Shown here: one piece after another, positions 1 through 5,895 of the stretch
How positions within the stretch are numbered: the first letter of the stretch is position 1
Layout: every line of letters begins with the position of its first letter
NCBI GenBank assembly: GCA_030040515.1
Contig: JASHTO010000531.1
Location: forward strand, 1 to 7,473
From: Terriglobia bacterium
GTDB taxonomy: Bacteria > Acidobacteriota > Terriglobia > UBA7540
DNA length: 7,473 nt
Direction: 5' to 3'
Notes under the pieces: model-generated
The model's input: the letters and a program-made list of their open reading frames with translations, nothing else
What the model was told of the DNA's origin: nothing
Database searches by the model: none
Program-made: the position numbers and the translations under genes

Positions 1-200
1 CCGCCGCGGCCGCGCAACCCTGAATTCTTTACCAGGTTGATGACGTCGTCCGGCGTCATGGCCAGGGCTTTCTTCAAAGCCTCATAACCTTCATTCTGGA
101 TGTAGGTTTTTAGGGAAGTGGAGTCGGGCAAGCCAAATCGTTTGCTGATGACCTTCACTTCCAGCGGGCTGTTGCCCATCGGATTGTTGTAGCCGGGCAT
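1..200 (-). CDS. nuoF: NADH-quinone oxidoreductase subunit F, N-terminal part (cut by window edge)
   Basis: NuoF binds NADH, FMN and one 4Fe-4S cluster in the peripheral arm of complex I and takes the hydride from NADH. Only the first 66 codons are present; the gene continues beyond base 1. The translation starts MPGYNNPMGN and contains GYEALKKAL followed by MTPDDVINLVKNSGLRGRGG, which is the conserved NuoF/HoxF lead-in to the FMN-binding glycine-rich loop. ATG at 198-200 is used as start; a second in-frame ATG lies seven codons later (177-179). No Shine-Dalgarno sequence is visible before either; the upstream 77 bp is the heptad hairpin described at 211-279. It follows nuoE on the same strand, as in standard nuo operons. 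The identity is firm despite truncation. Confidence 0.93.
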   Translation of the reverse strand, partial: MPGYNNPMGNSPLEVKVISKRFGLPDSTSLKTYIQNEGYEALKKALAMTPDDVINLVKNSGLRGRG

Positions 201-210
201 AGTTAAGTAA

Positions 211-279
211 CGAAATTTGAAATTCGAAACTCGAGATTCGCGGGCGGCATACGAGTTTCGAATTTCGATTTTCGCTCTT
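211..279. repeat. Heptad-repeat inverted arms in the nuoE-nuoF gap
   Basis: Two runs with exact 7-nt period face each other. On the plus strand the left run (211-240) has units such as CGAAATT and CGAAACT. The right run (252-279) has units such as CGAGTTT and CGAATTT and runs into the nuoE stop codon. The arms are reverse complements: 219-233 pairs perfectly with 252-266 (15 bp), and the longer arms 211-233 and 252-274 match at 21 of 23 positions, leaving an 18-nt GC-rich loop. In the nuo transcript this would form a strong hairpin between the nuoE stop and the nuoF start. There is no T-run after it on the minus strand, so it does not look like an intrinsic terminator. Confidence 0.8.
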
Positions 280-748
280 ACTTTCTCTTCAATTCGTCGA
301 TCACTGCGTCGATCTTCGCCGAAGTCAGGTTCTCGTAGAAGTCGTAGTTCACCTGCATGGCGGGCGCGCCACAGCACGCTCCCAGGCACTCAACTTCCTC
401 CAGCGAAAACCGGCCATCCGCCGTCGTCTGCTTATGTTTGATTCCCAGCTTATTGCTGCAATGCTCAAAAACCTCGTCTGCCCCGCGCAGCATGCAGGAA
501 ATGTTGGTGCACACCTGAAAATTGTATTTGCCCAGCGGCTTGCGGTGCAGCATGGAGTAGTAGCCGATTACTTCGATGACCTCGATGGGCCGAACGTCCA
601 CGCGCCGCGCCACTTCGGCAATGACTTCATCGCTTACACAACCCACTTCATCCTGGGCGTAAAGAAGCAAGGGCACCATCGCCGATCGCTTGAGCGGGTA
701 GCGGGCGATAAGTTGGTCGAATTTTTTCAGCAGCGAGTCAGAAAGCAT
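278..748 (-). CDS. nuoE: NADH-quinone oxidoreductase subunit E (2Fe-2S)
   Basis: A thioredoxin-fold 2Fe-2S subunit of the NADH-dehydrogenase module of complex I, located on the cytoplasmic arm next to NuoF. The 156-residue length is normal for NuoE. The cluster ligands are visible: Cys80 and Cys85 in CTNISC (C-x4-C), then Cys121 and Cys125 in ECLGAC (C-x3-C). The N-terminal helical region contains RSAMVPLLLYAQDEVG, typical of the family (residues 21-36), followed by VIEVIGYYSML. It is followed by nuoF 77 nt downstream and separated from nuoD by 315 nt, unusually far for this operon. The ATG at 746-748 has no Shine-Dalgarno; the bases just upstream on the coding strand are C-rich heptads (see 757-772). 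Confidence 0.96.
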   Translation of the reverse strand: MLSDSLLKKFDQLIARYPLKRSAMVPLLLYAQDEVGCVSDEVIAEVARRVDVRPIEVIEVIGYYSMLHRKPLGKYNFQVCTNISCMLRGADEVFEHCSNKLGIKHKQTTADGRFSLEEVECLGACCGAPAMQVNYDFYENLTSAKIDAVIDELKRK

Positions 749-756
749 AAAGAAAA

Positions 757-772
757 GGGTAAAGGGTAAAGG
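757..772. repeat. GGGTAAA heptads immediately upstream of nuoE
   Basis: On the plus strand GGGTAAA occurs twice in tandem followed by GG, with period 7, starting 9 nt from the nuoE start codon. On the nuoE coding strand it reads as CCCTTTA units where a Shine-Dalgarno sequence would be expected. It is complementary (12 of 14 positions, 757-770 against 1042-1055) to a degenerate copy just downstream of the nuoD stop. Confidence 0.65.
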
Positions 773-852
773 CTGAATTTCGGCTACCCGGGATTTTGTA
801 TGTGATTCTCCTCGTTATGAAGGTTTCAGAGCCTCGATTCAGACGCACGCTC

Positions 853-1039
853 CTAAGTTGGCCACACAAAATAACACGCTGAATTGTGCGGCACGCCGGG
901 GTAGCCACGGTCAACTCGCAGCGCGGGTTGACCGTGGGTTTGTCCACGACTCGCCAACCCACGGTCAGAAAAGCCCTGACCGTGGCTACCCATGCCCCCG
1001 GACAGGGATTATGCGCATTATTTTGTGTGGCCAGCTTAG
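853..1039. mobile_element. MITE-like non-coding element with 27-bp terminal inverted repeats
   Basis: The ends 853-879 and 1013-1039 are inverted copies matching at 24 of 27 positions. The shared core is GGCCACACAAAATAA. The 187-bp interior has no credible gene: reading frames through it are short and follow the palindromes. The size, terminal inverted repeats and lack of coding capacity fit a miniature inverted-repeat element or a large intergenic palindrome family. If the element proper is 856-1036, it is flanked by TA on both sides (854-855 and 1037-1038), which could be a TA target duplication; this is weak because the surrounding CTAAG/CTTAG is itself part of the inverted repeat. It lies between nuoD and nuoE and would be transcribed as a large stem-loop in the nuo mRNA. 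Confidence 0.6.
899..991. repeat. Nested palindromes built on a CCACGGTCA core
   Basis: Inside the 853-1039 element the core CCACGGTCA appears four times in alternating orientation. The outer pair 899-913 and 977-991 is a perfect 15-bp inverted repeat (GGGTAGCCACGGTCA and its complement). Within it, 905-915 pairs with 927-937 (11 bp perfect, loop 916-926), and 959-968 pairs with 976-985 (10 bp perfect, 7-nt loop). The region can therefore fold either as one long stem or as two short hairpins. A further GGCTACCC, the end of the outer arm, occurs outside the element at 783-790. Confidence 0.8.
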
Positions 1040-1041
1040 TT

Positions 1042-1056
1042 TTTATCCTTTACTCT
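1042..1056. repeat. Degenerate heptads just after the nuoD stop
   Basis: On the nuoD coding strand the bases soon after the TAA stop read GAGTAAA then GGATAAA, two imperfect 7-nt units. They match 12 of 14 positions of the GGGTAAA pair at 757-770 in inverted orientation, so the two could pair across the nuoD-nuoE gap and enclose the 187-bp element. The call depends on the comparison with the other two heptad gaps in the window. Confidence 0.5.
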
Positions 1057-1063
1057 TTTGTTT

Positions 1064-2260
1064 TTATCTGTCCACTTCTCCAAGAACGATGTCAATCGTC
1101 CCGATGCACGCCACTACGTCAGCGATCAGGCGGCCTTCGATGAGCTTGGGCAGCGCCTGCAAATTTGCGAAGGAAGGCGCGCGCACGTGGCAGCGGAAGG
1201 GCTTCGGTGATCCGTCGCTGACCATGTAGAAGCCCAGCTCGCCGCGCGGCGATTCGATAGCCTGGTAGACCTCGCCCACGGGCGGATGGAAGCCCTCGGT
1301 CACAATCTTGAAGTGATAAATCAAGGCTTCGATGGAAGTCTTCATGCTCTCGCGCTCCGGCATCACGATGTGTGGAGCGTTGGCCTTCACCGGCCCTTCG
1401 GGCAGGCCCTCCATCGCCTGGTTCACGATGCGCAGCGACTGGCGCATTTCTTCGACTCGCGCGAGATACCGGCCGTAAACGTCGCCTTCCGTGCGCGTTG
1501 AGACTTTAAAGTCAAACTTTTCGTAGCTTGAGTAAGGTTCCTTCTTGCGAATGTCCCAATCCACGCCGGAGCCGCGCAGCGACGGGCCGGAAAGGCCGTA
1601 GGCAACGGCGTCTTCAGCGGAAATGTGCCCGACGCCCTGCGTCCGGCTGAGCCAGATGGGATTTCGGGTCAGGAGCGTTTCATATTCCTCAATGCGCGCC
1701 GGAAAACTCTTCGCAAACTTCTGCACGCCCTTCAGCCAGCCGAGCGGCGGTTCAAGCGCCAGCCCGCCGATGCGGAAATAGCTGGTCATCATGCGCTGGC
1801 CGGAGACGGCCTCAAAGATATGCAGGATCTCCTCGCGCTCGCGGAAACAGTAGAGGAAAACGGACATGGCTCCGAGGTCAATGGCATGCGTACCGAGCCA
1901 CACCAAGTGGCTCTGGATGCGTGTCAGTTCGGTGAGCAGCACGCGAATCCACTGGGCGCGCGGCGGGATCTCGAGGCCCAGCAGTTTTTCCGTCGCCAGG
2001 CAGAATCCCAGATTGTTGGAGAGCGGCGCGAGATAATCCATCCGGTCGGTCAGGGTGATTCCCTGGGAATAGGTCTTGCTCTCGAAGGACTTTTCAAAGC
2101 CGGTGTGCAGGTAGCCGATGTCGTACAGGGCGCGCACCACGGTTTCGCCCTCGAGCTCCAGCACCAGGCGCAGAACGCCGTGCGTCGAGGGGTGTTGCGG
2201 GCCCATGCTGAGAATGACACGCTCTTCGTGACCGGGAATTCTCTCGAGGGTTACGGGCAT
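1064..2260 (-). CDS. nuoD: NADH-quinone oxidoreductase subunit D (49 kDa)
   Basis: The large subunit of the quinone-reducing module of complex I; together with NuoB it forms the quinone pocket. It is 398 residues, full length for a stand-alone NuoD. The signature GPQHPSTHGVLRL is at residues 20-32, MDYLAP starts at 74, and the C-terminus is DIVLGEVDR, as expected for an intact family member. His27 and Tyr76 align by spacing with the quinone-binding His38 and Tyr87 of Thermus Nqo4. The ATG at 2258-2260 directly abuts the nuoC stop codon (zero spacing), with GGAGG about 12 nt upstream inside nuoC, suggesting translational coupling. Residues typical of NiFe hydrogenase ligation (two CxxC pairs) are absent, as they should be in NuoD. 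Confidence 0.97.
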   Translation of the reverse strand: MPVTLERIPGHEERVILSMGPQHPSTHGVLRLVLELEGETVVRALYDIGYLHTGFEKSFESKTYSQGITLTDRMDYLAPLSNNLGFCLATEKLLGLEIPPRAQWIRVLLTELTRIQSHLVWLGTHAIDLGAMSVFLYCFREREEILHIFEAVSGQRMMTSYFRIGGLALEPPLGWLKGVQKFAKSFPARIEEYETLLTRNPIWLSRTQGVGHISAEDAVAYGLSGPSLRGSGVDWDIRKKEPYSSYEKFDFKVSTRTEGDVYGRYLARVEEMRQSLRIVNQAMEGLPEGPVKANAPHIVMPERESMKTSIEALIYHFKIVTEGFHPPVGEVYQAIESPRGELGFYMVSDGSPKPFRCHVRAPSFANLQALPKLIEGRLIADVVACIGTIDIVLGEVDR

Positions 2261-2725
2261 TTAGCGGTAACCCTCCGTGGGGTAATCTTTGCGCAGCGGG
2301 TAGCCTTCCCAATCATCCGGCAGCAGCATGCGGCGGAGGAAGGGATGACCATCAAACCGGATGCCAAACAAATCGAAGACTTCGCGCTCGAAGGCATTGG
2401 CGGAAGGCCAAACTGAGAAAGCGGAAGCCATGTGCGGATCGTCGCCGCTGACTCGAACCTTCAAGCGCAGCCGCCGGGCATTTTGAAGGGAAAGCAGGTG
2501 ATAAACCACCTCGAACCGCGGTTCTTGCGGGTATAAATCCAGCGCAGTGACGTCGGCCAGGAAGCTGAACGATTCGTCGCGAAGGAACTCGCAGGTTCGG
2601 ATGAATCGCTCGTGGCGGATATAGAGAGTCACCTCGCCCCGGAAGGTGCTCGTATCCTCCACCGCCTCGGCGTCGAACTCTCGCAGCTTGACCAGTGCAG
2701 GGAACGATTGTAAATCAGCGGCCAT
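2261..2725 (-). CDS. nuoC: NADH-quinone oxidoreductase subunit C (30 kDa)
   Basis: A peripheral-arm subunit of complex I that packs against NuoD. The C-terminal family signature is clear: WPSANAFEREVFDLFGI, then DGHPFLRR and LPDDWEGYPLRKDYP, at about residues 106-149 counted from the chosen start. Starting at ATG 2723-2725 gives 154 residues. A longer reading from TTG at 2759-2761 adds 12 residues (GGGPVSGLFES) with no recognisable function and no Shine-Dalgarno, so the ATG is preferred, although its own ribosome site is also weak. It is stand-alone, fused neither to NuoB nor to NuoD. The stop touches the nuoD start. The expected neighbour nuoB is absent upstream. Confidence 0.94.
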   Translation of the reverse strand: MAADLQSFPALVKLREFDAEAVEDTSTFRGEVTLYIRHERFIRTCEFLRDESFSFLADVTALDLYPQEPRFEVVYHLLSLQNARRLRLKVRVSGDDPHMASAFSVWPSANAFEREVFDLFGIRFDGHPFLRRMLLPDDWEGYPLRKDYPTEGYR

Positions 2726-2805
2726 AGATTCGAATAATCCGCTAACCGGGCCTCCGCCCAAAGGCTGGACACAGGATAATGGCAGTTAGGCGATCCAGAT
2801 GTTTT

Positions 2806-2890
2806 GATGATCAGTGACCGGTGGAAGGTTCCTACGACCCAGTCTTATGGTTCGGCTGATCATCCGACCGCACCTACAGCCGATGATCAG
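2806..2890. repeat. Three GATGATCAG palindromic units where nuoB would be expected
   Basis: GATGATCAG lies at 2806-2814 and 2882-2890, and its reverse complement CTGATCATC at 2856-2864; each contains the self-complementary TGATCA. The middle copy can pair with either outer one. With the right copy it gives a perfect 10-bp stem (2855-2864 with 2882-2891) and a 17-nt loop; with the left copy it gives a 9-bp stem and a 41-nt loop. The right copy overlaps the nuoA stop codon. The remaining 2726-2886 sequence has no reading frame with the NuoB cysteine motif and no T-run for a terminator. Confidence 0.7.
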
Positions 2891-3246
2891 CGGGTCCAAT
2901 CGAGAGCGCCTTTTTTCCAAATATAGACATAGCCTGCAAACAGGATCGCAATGTACACAATCATTTCAAAGAAGCCGGGCCATCTCAGGCTCTTGAAAAC
3001 CACCGCCCAAGGATAGAAAAACACCGCCTCGACTTCGAACAGAATGAAGAGCATTCCAATCAGGTAGAAGCTGATGGAAAAACTCCCTCGCGCATCGCCG
3101 ACGGGTGTGATGCCACACTCGTAGGGTGCCAGCTTTTCCTGAGAGGGTCGCTTTACCCCCACCCACCATGAAAGGCCCAGAATGCCTATGGCGAGCGCCA
3201 CGACGCAAATCACTTGAATCAGTATCGGGATGTAAACTCTAGCCAT
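2887..3246 (-). CDS. nuoA: NADH-quinone oxidoreductase subunit A
   Basis: A small membrane subunit (ND3 homologue) of complex I, with three predicted transmembrane helices. From ATG 3244-3246 it is 119 residues, a normal length. Helix 1 is about residues 4-30. The conserved loop YECGITP follows, holding the Cys that corresponds to the loop cysteine involved in the active/deactive change of mitochondrial ND3. Helix 2 FYLIGMLFILFEVEAVFFYPW carries the conserved membrane glutamates (E71 and E73), and helix 3 is about 94-110. A GTG start at 3253-3255, adding three residues, is equally possible. It is the first gene of the nuo cluster here, about 46-50 nt downstream of a strong promoter (3292-3321). 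Confidence 0.95.
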   Translation of the reverse strand: MARVYIPILIQVICVVALAIGILGLSWWVGVKRPSQEKLAPYECGITPVGDARGSFSISFYLIGMLFILFEVEAVFFYPWAVVFKSLRWPGFFEMIVYIAILFAGYVYIWKKGALDWTR

Positions 3247-3291
3247 TACAGTCACTTAGAGGGACTTCCAGGAGTCTTGCCCGAGCTAAAA

Positions 3292-3321
3292 ACTATACGG
3301 GGGCGGTCCGAAGAGTGTCAA
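3292..3321 (-). promoter_or_regulatory. Sigma70-type promoter for the nuo operon
   Basis: On the minus strand a perfect -35 box TTGACA (3316-3321) is followed after 18 nt by TATAGT (3292-3297, five of six consensus). An A-run (AAGAAAAAAC) just upstream of the -35 box resembles an UP element. Transcription would start near 3285 and leave a leader of about 30-40 nt before nuoA. The 157-bp region between nuoA and the divergent gene holds no other strong signal. Confidence 0.75.
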
Positions 3322-3329
3322 GTTTTTTC

Positions 3330-3358
3330 TTGCCTCGTGGGGAGGTAGCCAGTAACAT
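3330..3358 (+). promoter_or_regulatory. Weak candidate promoter for the divergent plus-strand genes
   Basis: TTGCCT (3330-3335) and TAACAT (3353-3358) are separated by 17 nt, each matching four of six consensus positions. It would drive the gene at 3404 with a leader of about 40 nt. It is listed because the divergent genes need a promoter in this gap and no better match was seen; it could be chance. Confidence 0.3.
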
Positions 3359-3403
3359 CAGGTTGAAAATATCAGGGAACTCCTGGGTGCGGGGAATTGA
3401 GCC

Positions 3404-3676
3404 ATGGTGATGGGGTTTAACACCGATATCAAACACGAGGGCGTGGTCTATCACATCCAGACCGAGCCCCGGAAGGATGCCGGAATCGATACTACGGTCT
3501 ACACGAAGGGCGCGGTGGTTCACAAGTACAAGAGTTCCTACCAGGACTTGTTGGACGCGTCCGACTTTAGTGATGAGAAGTTGAAGCGCCGTCTGGAGGA
3601 GCAGCACCGCTTGGTCATTTCGCGCATTCGCGCCGGGGAGATTAAACCCGCCCCTCAACCCTCGCAACCTGCCTGA
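3404..3676 (+). CDS. Small conserved-type protein of unknown function (FNTDI...HIQTE type)
   Basis: Ninety residues, soluble, with no signal peptide or membrane segment. The N-terminal half (GFNTDIKHEGVVYHIQTEP, residues 4-22) followed by alternating hydrophobic stretches suggests a small beta-sheet domain. The C-terminal half (about 46-78) is charged and helical and contains EEQHRLVISRIRAGE, then a proline-rich tail. I recall short proteins with the pattern FNTD...(Y/F)H(I/V)QTE...EQH...R.G(E/D) as widespread in Acidobacteriota and some deltaproteobacteria without an assigned function; this is from memory. ATG 3404 has GGGGA 8 nt upstream; a second ATG two codons on (3410) is also possible. 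It is divergent from nuoA and 13 nt before the sulfur-carrier gene, so probably the first gene of that operon. Confidence 0.72.
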   Translation: MVMGFNTDIKHEGVVYHIQTEPRKDAGIDTTVYTKGAVVHKYKSSYQDLLDASDFSDEKLKRRLEEQHRLVISRIRAGEIKPAPQPSQPA

Positions 3677-3689
3677 ATTGGAGCTCTCC

Positions 3690-3965
3690 TTGATCAAGAT
3701 CCAACTCAACGGGGAACTTCGCGAAGTTCCTGACAACCTGAACCTGGCCGCGCTGCTGGAATGGCTCAAGATGCCTGCCGATCGCGTGGCGGTGGAGCGC
3801 AATCGGCAGGTCACACCCCGGTCCGCCTGGTCTGAAACCATCATCCTGCCCGACGATCAATTGGAAGTGGTACACTTTGTGGGAGGCGGCGTGGACGCCC
3901 GCCCGCAGCCCTTCGACAATAGCCGGAAGACAGAACAGTTATCGCCACCGGCGGGTAAAGCATGA
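3690..3965 (+). CDS. ThiS/MoaD-type sulfur carrier with C-terminal extension
   Basis: A beta-grasp (ubiquitin-like) sulfur carrier. The core reads IKIQLNGELREVP at the start and LEVVHFVGGG at the end, typical of ThiS, whose C-terminal Gly-Gly is adenylated by ThiF-type enzymes and converted to a thiocarboxylate. The start chosen is TTG 3690-3692 because GGAG lies 6 nt upstream and the protein then begins at the usual family position; TTG 3678 would add four residues. The total is 91 residues. Unusually, the frame does not stop after GGG but continues for 24 residues of polar, proline-containing sequence (VDARPQPF to PPAGKA), so the glycines are not at the C-terminus. The stop overlaps the kinase start (ATGA, 3962-3965), which indicates translational coupling. 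No thiG, thiF or thiazole gene is nearby, so a role in thiamine synthesis is not shown. Confidence 0.82.
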   Translation: MIKIQLNGELREVPDNLNLAALLEWLKMPADRVAVERNRQVTPRSAWSETIILPDDQLEVVHFVGGGVDARPQPFDNSRKTEQLSPPAGKA

Positions 3966-5386
3966 ACCTCGCCATTCCCAATCCCGTGCACTTCACGGTA
4001 GTCGACCTGCTCATTAAGCTGGCGGTCATGGCCTTGCTCGCTGGCTTTATCGCGCGCTTCAGTGAATTCCGGCGTTTGTTGATGATCGAGCAGCGCGGCC
4101 CGCGTGAAAAAATCAGTTTCGCGGCGTTCCTGGGTTTGCCGTTCATGATTGGCGTATTGGCGCGCCTGCTGGCCGGCTATGCGACCGCGGATCTGAGTTT
4201 GGAAATCACCGTGGTGGCGGGTTTGCTGGGCGGAACGATTGTTGGCCTGGCGGTGGCTCTGCTCGTCAACCTGCCGGTTCTGGTGATTGCCTTTTGGGTC
4301 GCCCTCCTGTCGCTTTTTCCCGGATTAGCGCAGGGCGTCCCGGTCTGGATGATTCCGATCGACCGTCCCGAGGTGCTGGCCCCCCTCATGGCCACGCTCT
4401 ATGCGGTGGCGGCGGGCACGGCTCGCTGGGTTTGTCCGGACAAAGAGGAGATCTGGAAGTTTTCGCCCTCGATTGACCTGAGCCTCTATCGTTCCATCCG
4501 CCAGCGATTCAGTCATCCGGCCATTGACTGGCAGGTACTCTTCTCCCTCCTCTGCATCCTTCTGGAAATCACCCGCATGTATGTTGGCCACATTTCACGC
4601 GGCACGCTGTTCTATCCGAGTTCGCCGCATTTTTGGACACGCGTGCTGATGGTGCTGGCCACACTGATTGCGGTGGGCCTGCCGGTGCGTATCTGGAATA
4701 CCACGCGTATGGAGCGAAAGCTCGAGGAGCAGGAAAAGACACTCCTGGTGGCGCGCATGGACGCGCTGATCAGCCAGATCAATCCGCATTTCCTGTTCAA
4801 TACGCTGAACACCATCTCCTCGCTGATCCGCTTTGATCCGGATACGGCGCGCGACGTGCTTCACAAGCTTTCCAACATTCTTCGCCGGCGGTTGAAAGCT
4901 CAGGTACACTTCTCACCTCTCCAGCAGGAGTTGGAGTTCATTGACGATTACCTGGATATTGAAGTCGTGCGGTTCGGGCGCGACAAGTTGCATATCCGCA
5001 AGGAGATTGATGCGGAGACTTTGGACATGGTCGTGCCCAGCATGATTCTGCAACCGCTGGTGGAAAACGCCCTGCGGCACGGCATTGCGCCCAAGGTGGA
5101 GGGCGGTGTAATCACCCTGCGGGCCCGGCATGGCAATGGGCGCCTGACGGTGGAGGTTCTCGATGACGGCGTGGGCATCTCCGAGCATCGGCAGACGGAG
5201 GTGTACGAGAGCGGTATCGGCATCAGCAACGTGCGCGAACGCCTGAAGGTGGTCTATGGCCAGGATTTTGCCATAAAGATTGACAGCCAGCCGGGGAAGG
5301 GAACTGCCATTCGGATCGAAATGCCCGAGCTGCTCACCTCACTTCCTGCTGAGCCTGCGGAGCAACCGACGGCCCTCTCACGTTGA
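3962..5386 (+). CDS. LytS/YpdA-type sensor histidine kinase
   Basis: A membrane-bound two-component kinase of the His_kinase (PF06580-like) class. About six or seven hydrophobic segments fill the N-terminal half (near residues 13-33, 53-73, 80-123 as a double span, 138-158, 190-209 and 224-245), with no extracytoplasmic sensor domain between them. A short coiled segment (249-268) leads to SQINPHFLFNTLNTISSL, with His276 as the probable phosphate acceptor. The ATPase part follows: LQPLVENALRHGI (N box, Glu368-Asn369), DDGVG (401-405) and SGIGISNV (417-424). The 474-residue length is complete. It overlaps the sulfur-carrier gene by 4 nt. Such kinases usually sit beside a LytTR-type response regulator, but the next gene is AhpD-like, so its partner must lie elsewhere. 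The signal sensed is unknown. Confidence 0.93.
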   Translation: MNLAIPNPVHFTVVDLLIKLAVMALLAGFIARFSEFRRLLMIEQRGPREKISFAAFLGLPFMIGVLARLLAGYATADLSLEITVVAGLLGGTIVGLAVALLVNLPVLVIAFWVALLSLFPGLAQGVPVWMIPIDRPEVLAPLMATLYAVAAGTARWVCPDKEEIWKFSPSIDLSLYRSIRQRFSHPAIDWQVLFSLLCILLEITRMYVGHISRGTLFYPSSPHFWTRVLMVLATLIAVGLPVRIWNTTRMERKLEEQEKTLLVARMDALISQINPHFLFNTLNTISSLIRFDPDTARDVLHKLSNILRRRLKAQVHFSPLQQELEFIDDYLDIEVVRFGRDKLHIRKEIDAETLDMVVPSMILQPLVENALRHGIAPKVEGGVITLRARHGNGRLTVEVLDDGVGISEHRQTEVYESGIGISNVRERLKVVYGQDFAIKIDSQPGKGTAIRIEMPELLTSLPAEPAEQPTALSR

Positions 5387-5452
5387 GGCGGGGATTTGCA
5401 AGGATTGAGCGCCACAGGATCCGGTTAAAAAATCAAGGAGCGAGGTTTCGGC

Positions 5453-5791
5453 ATGGCCAACGATGACCCCATGGGAAAGAAAAGTCCGCCACCTTCAATG
5501 AGTATGATTGAACCGCGGTTGCGCAATATTTACCTTCAATTCTATAAGGAAGGTTATTTCAAGGAGTCCGCCCTGGATCTCAAAACCAAAGAGCTGATCG
5601 CCATTGGCTGCTCGCTGATTGCCAAATGCGAAGGCTGCCTGGAAGGGCACGTCAAGAAGGCGCTTGAGCTGGGGATTACCAAGCACGAGATCAGCGATGC
5701 GATCGTGGTGGCGATCGGCATTGCCGCCGCGGGCGTGATGGATTTTTCAGACAAGGCGGCGGTTAAGCTGGATTTGCATCATTTTGATTGA
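5453..5791 (+). CDS. AhpD-like / carboxymuconolactone decarboxylase family protein
   Basis: A 112-residue all-helical protein of the CMD/AhpD superfamily. The redox motif CEGCLEGH gives Cys59, Cys62 and His66 in the C-x2-C-x3-H spacing of AhpD. Glu47, in the helix KTKELIAIG, lies 12 residues before Cys59, as Glu118 does before Cys130 in mycobacterial AhpD. This supports a thiol-dependent peroxidase or disulfide-reductase role rather than the decarboxylase, which lacks the cysteine pair; the true substrate is unknown. The first 17 residues are polar and proline-rich and precede the core. ATG 5453 has GAGG 7 nt upstream. It is 66 nt downstream of the kinase on the same strand and probably co-transcribed. 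Confidence 0.88.
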   Translation: MANDDPMGKKSPPPSMSMIEPRLRNIYLQFYKEGYFKESALDLKTKELIAIGCSLIAKCEGCLEGHVKKALELGITKHEISDAIVVAIGIAAAGVMDFSDKAAVKLDLHHFD

Positions 5792-5795
5792 AGCC

Positions 5796-5812
5796 GGGAT
5801 AAGGGGAAAGGG
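5796..5812 (+). repeat. GGG heptads just after the AhpD-like gene
   Basis: GGG tracts start at 5796, 5803 and 5810, exactly 7 nt apart (units GGGATAA and GGGGAAA), beginning 4 nt after the stop codon. They are complementary in type to the CCC heptads at 5896-5933; 5795-5805 pairs with 5896-5906 at 10 of 11 positions. This matches the layout in the two nuo gaps. Confidence 0.6.
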
Positions 5813-5895
5813 AACATGGATGGCGGGAAAGTAGACTCCATCAAGATAGCTGGAAAGGCCCGCGAGGCGGACAGAAGATTCCGCAGGCTGAATTA

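Noticed and set aside
211..274. Intrinsic terminator between nuoE and nuoF
   Set aside because: The stem is strong, but no U-run follows it in the direction of transcription, and nuoF is expected in the same operon.
738..962. Minus-strand frame of 74 codons across the nuoD-nuoE gap
   Set aside because: It runs through the palindromic element and overlaps the nuoE start; the protein has no domain-like pattern and no ribosome site.
853..1039. CRISPR array
   Set aside because: The repeated cores alternate in orientation and have unequal short spacers; they form palindromes, not regularly spaced direct repeats.
858..1229. Plus-strand frames through the 853-1039 element (123 and 85 codons)
   Set aside because: They are driven by the palindrome sequence and run antisense into nuoD; there is no conserved motif.
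1625..2416. Long plus-strand reading frame (263 codons) across nuoD and nuoC
   Set aside because: It is antisense to two unmistakable nuo genes, with a composition typical of a shadow frame (Gln/His/Arg/Ala-rich) and no recognisable domain.
3293..3844. Minus-strand frame of 183 codons over the divergent region
   Set aside because: It is antisense to the small FNTD-type and sulfur-carrier genes, covers the nuo promoter, and shows no domain.
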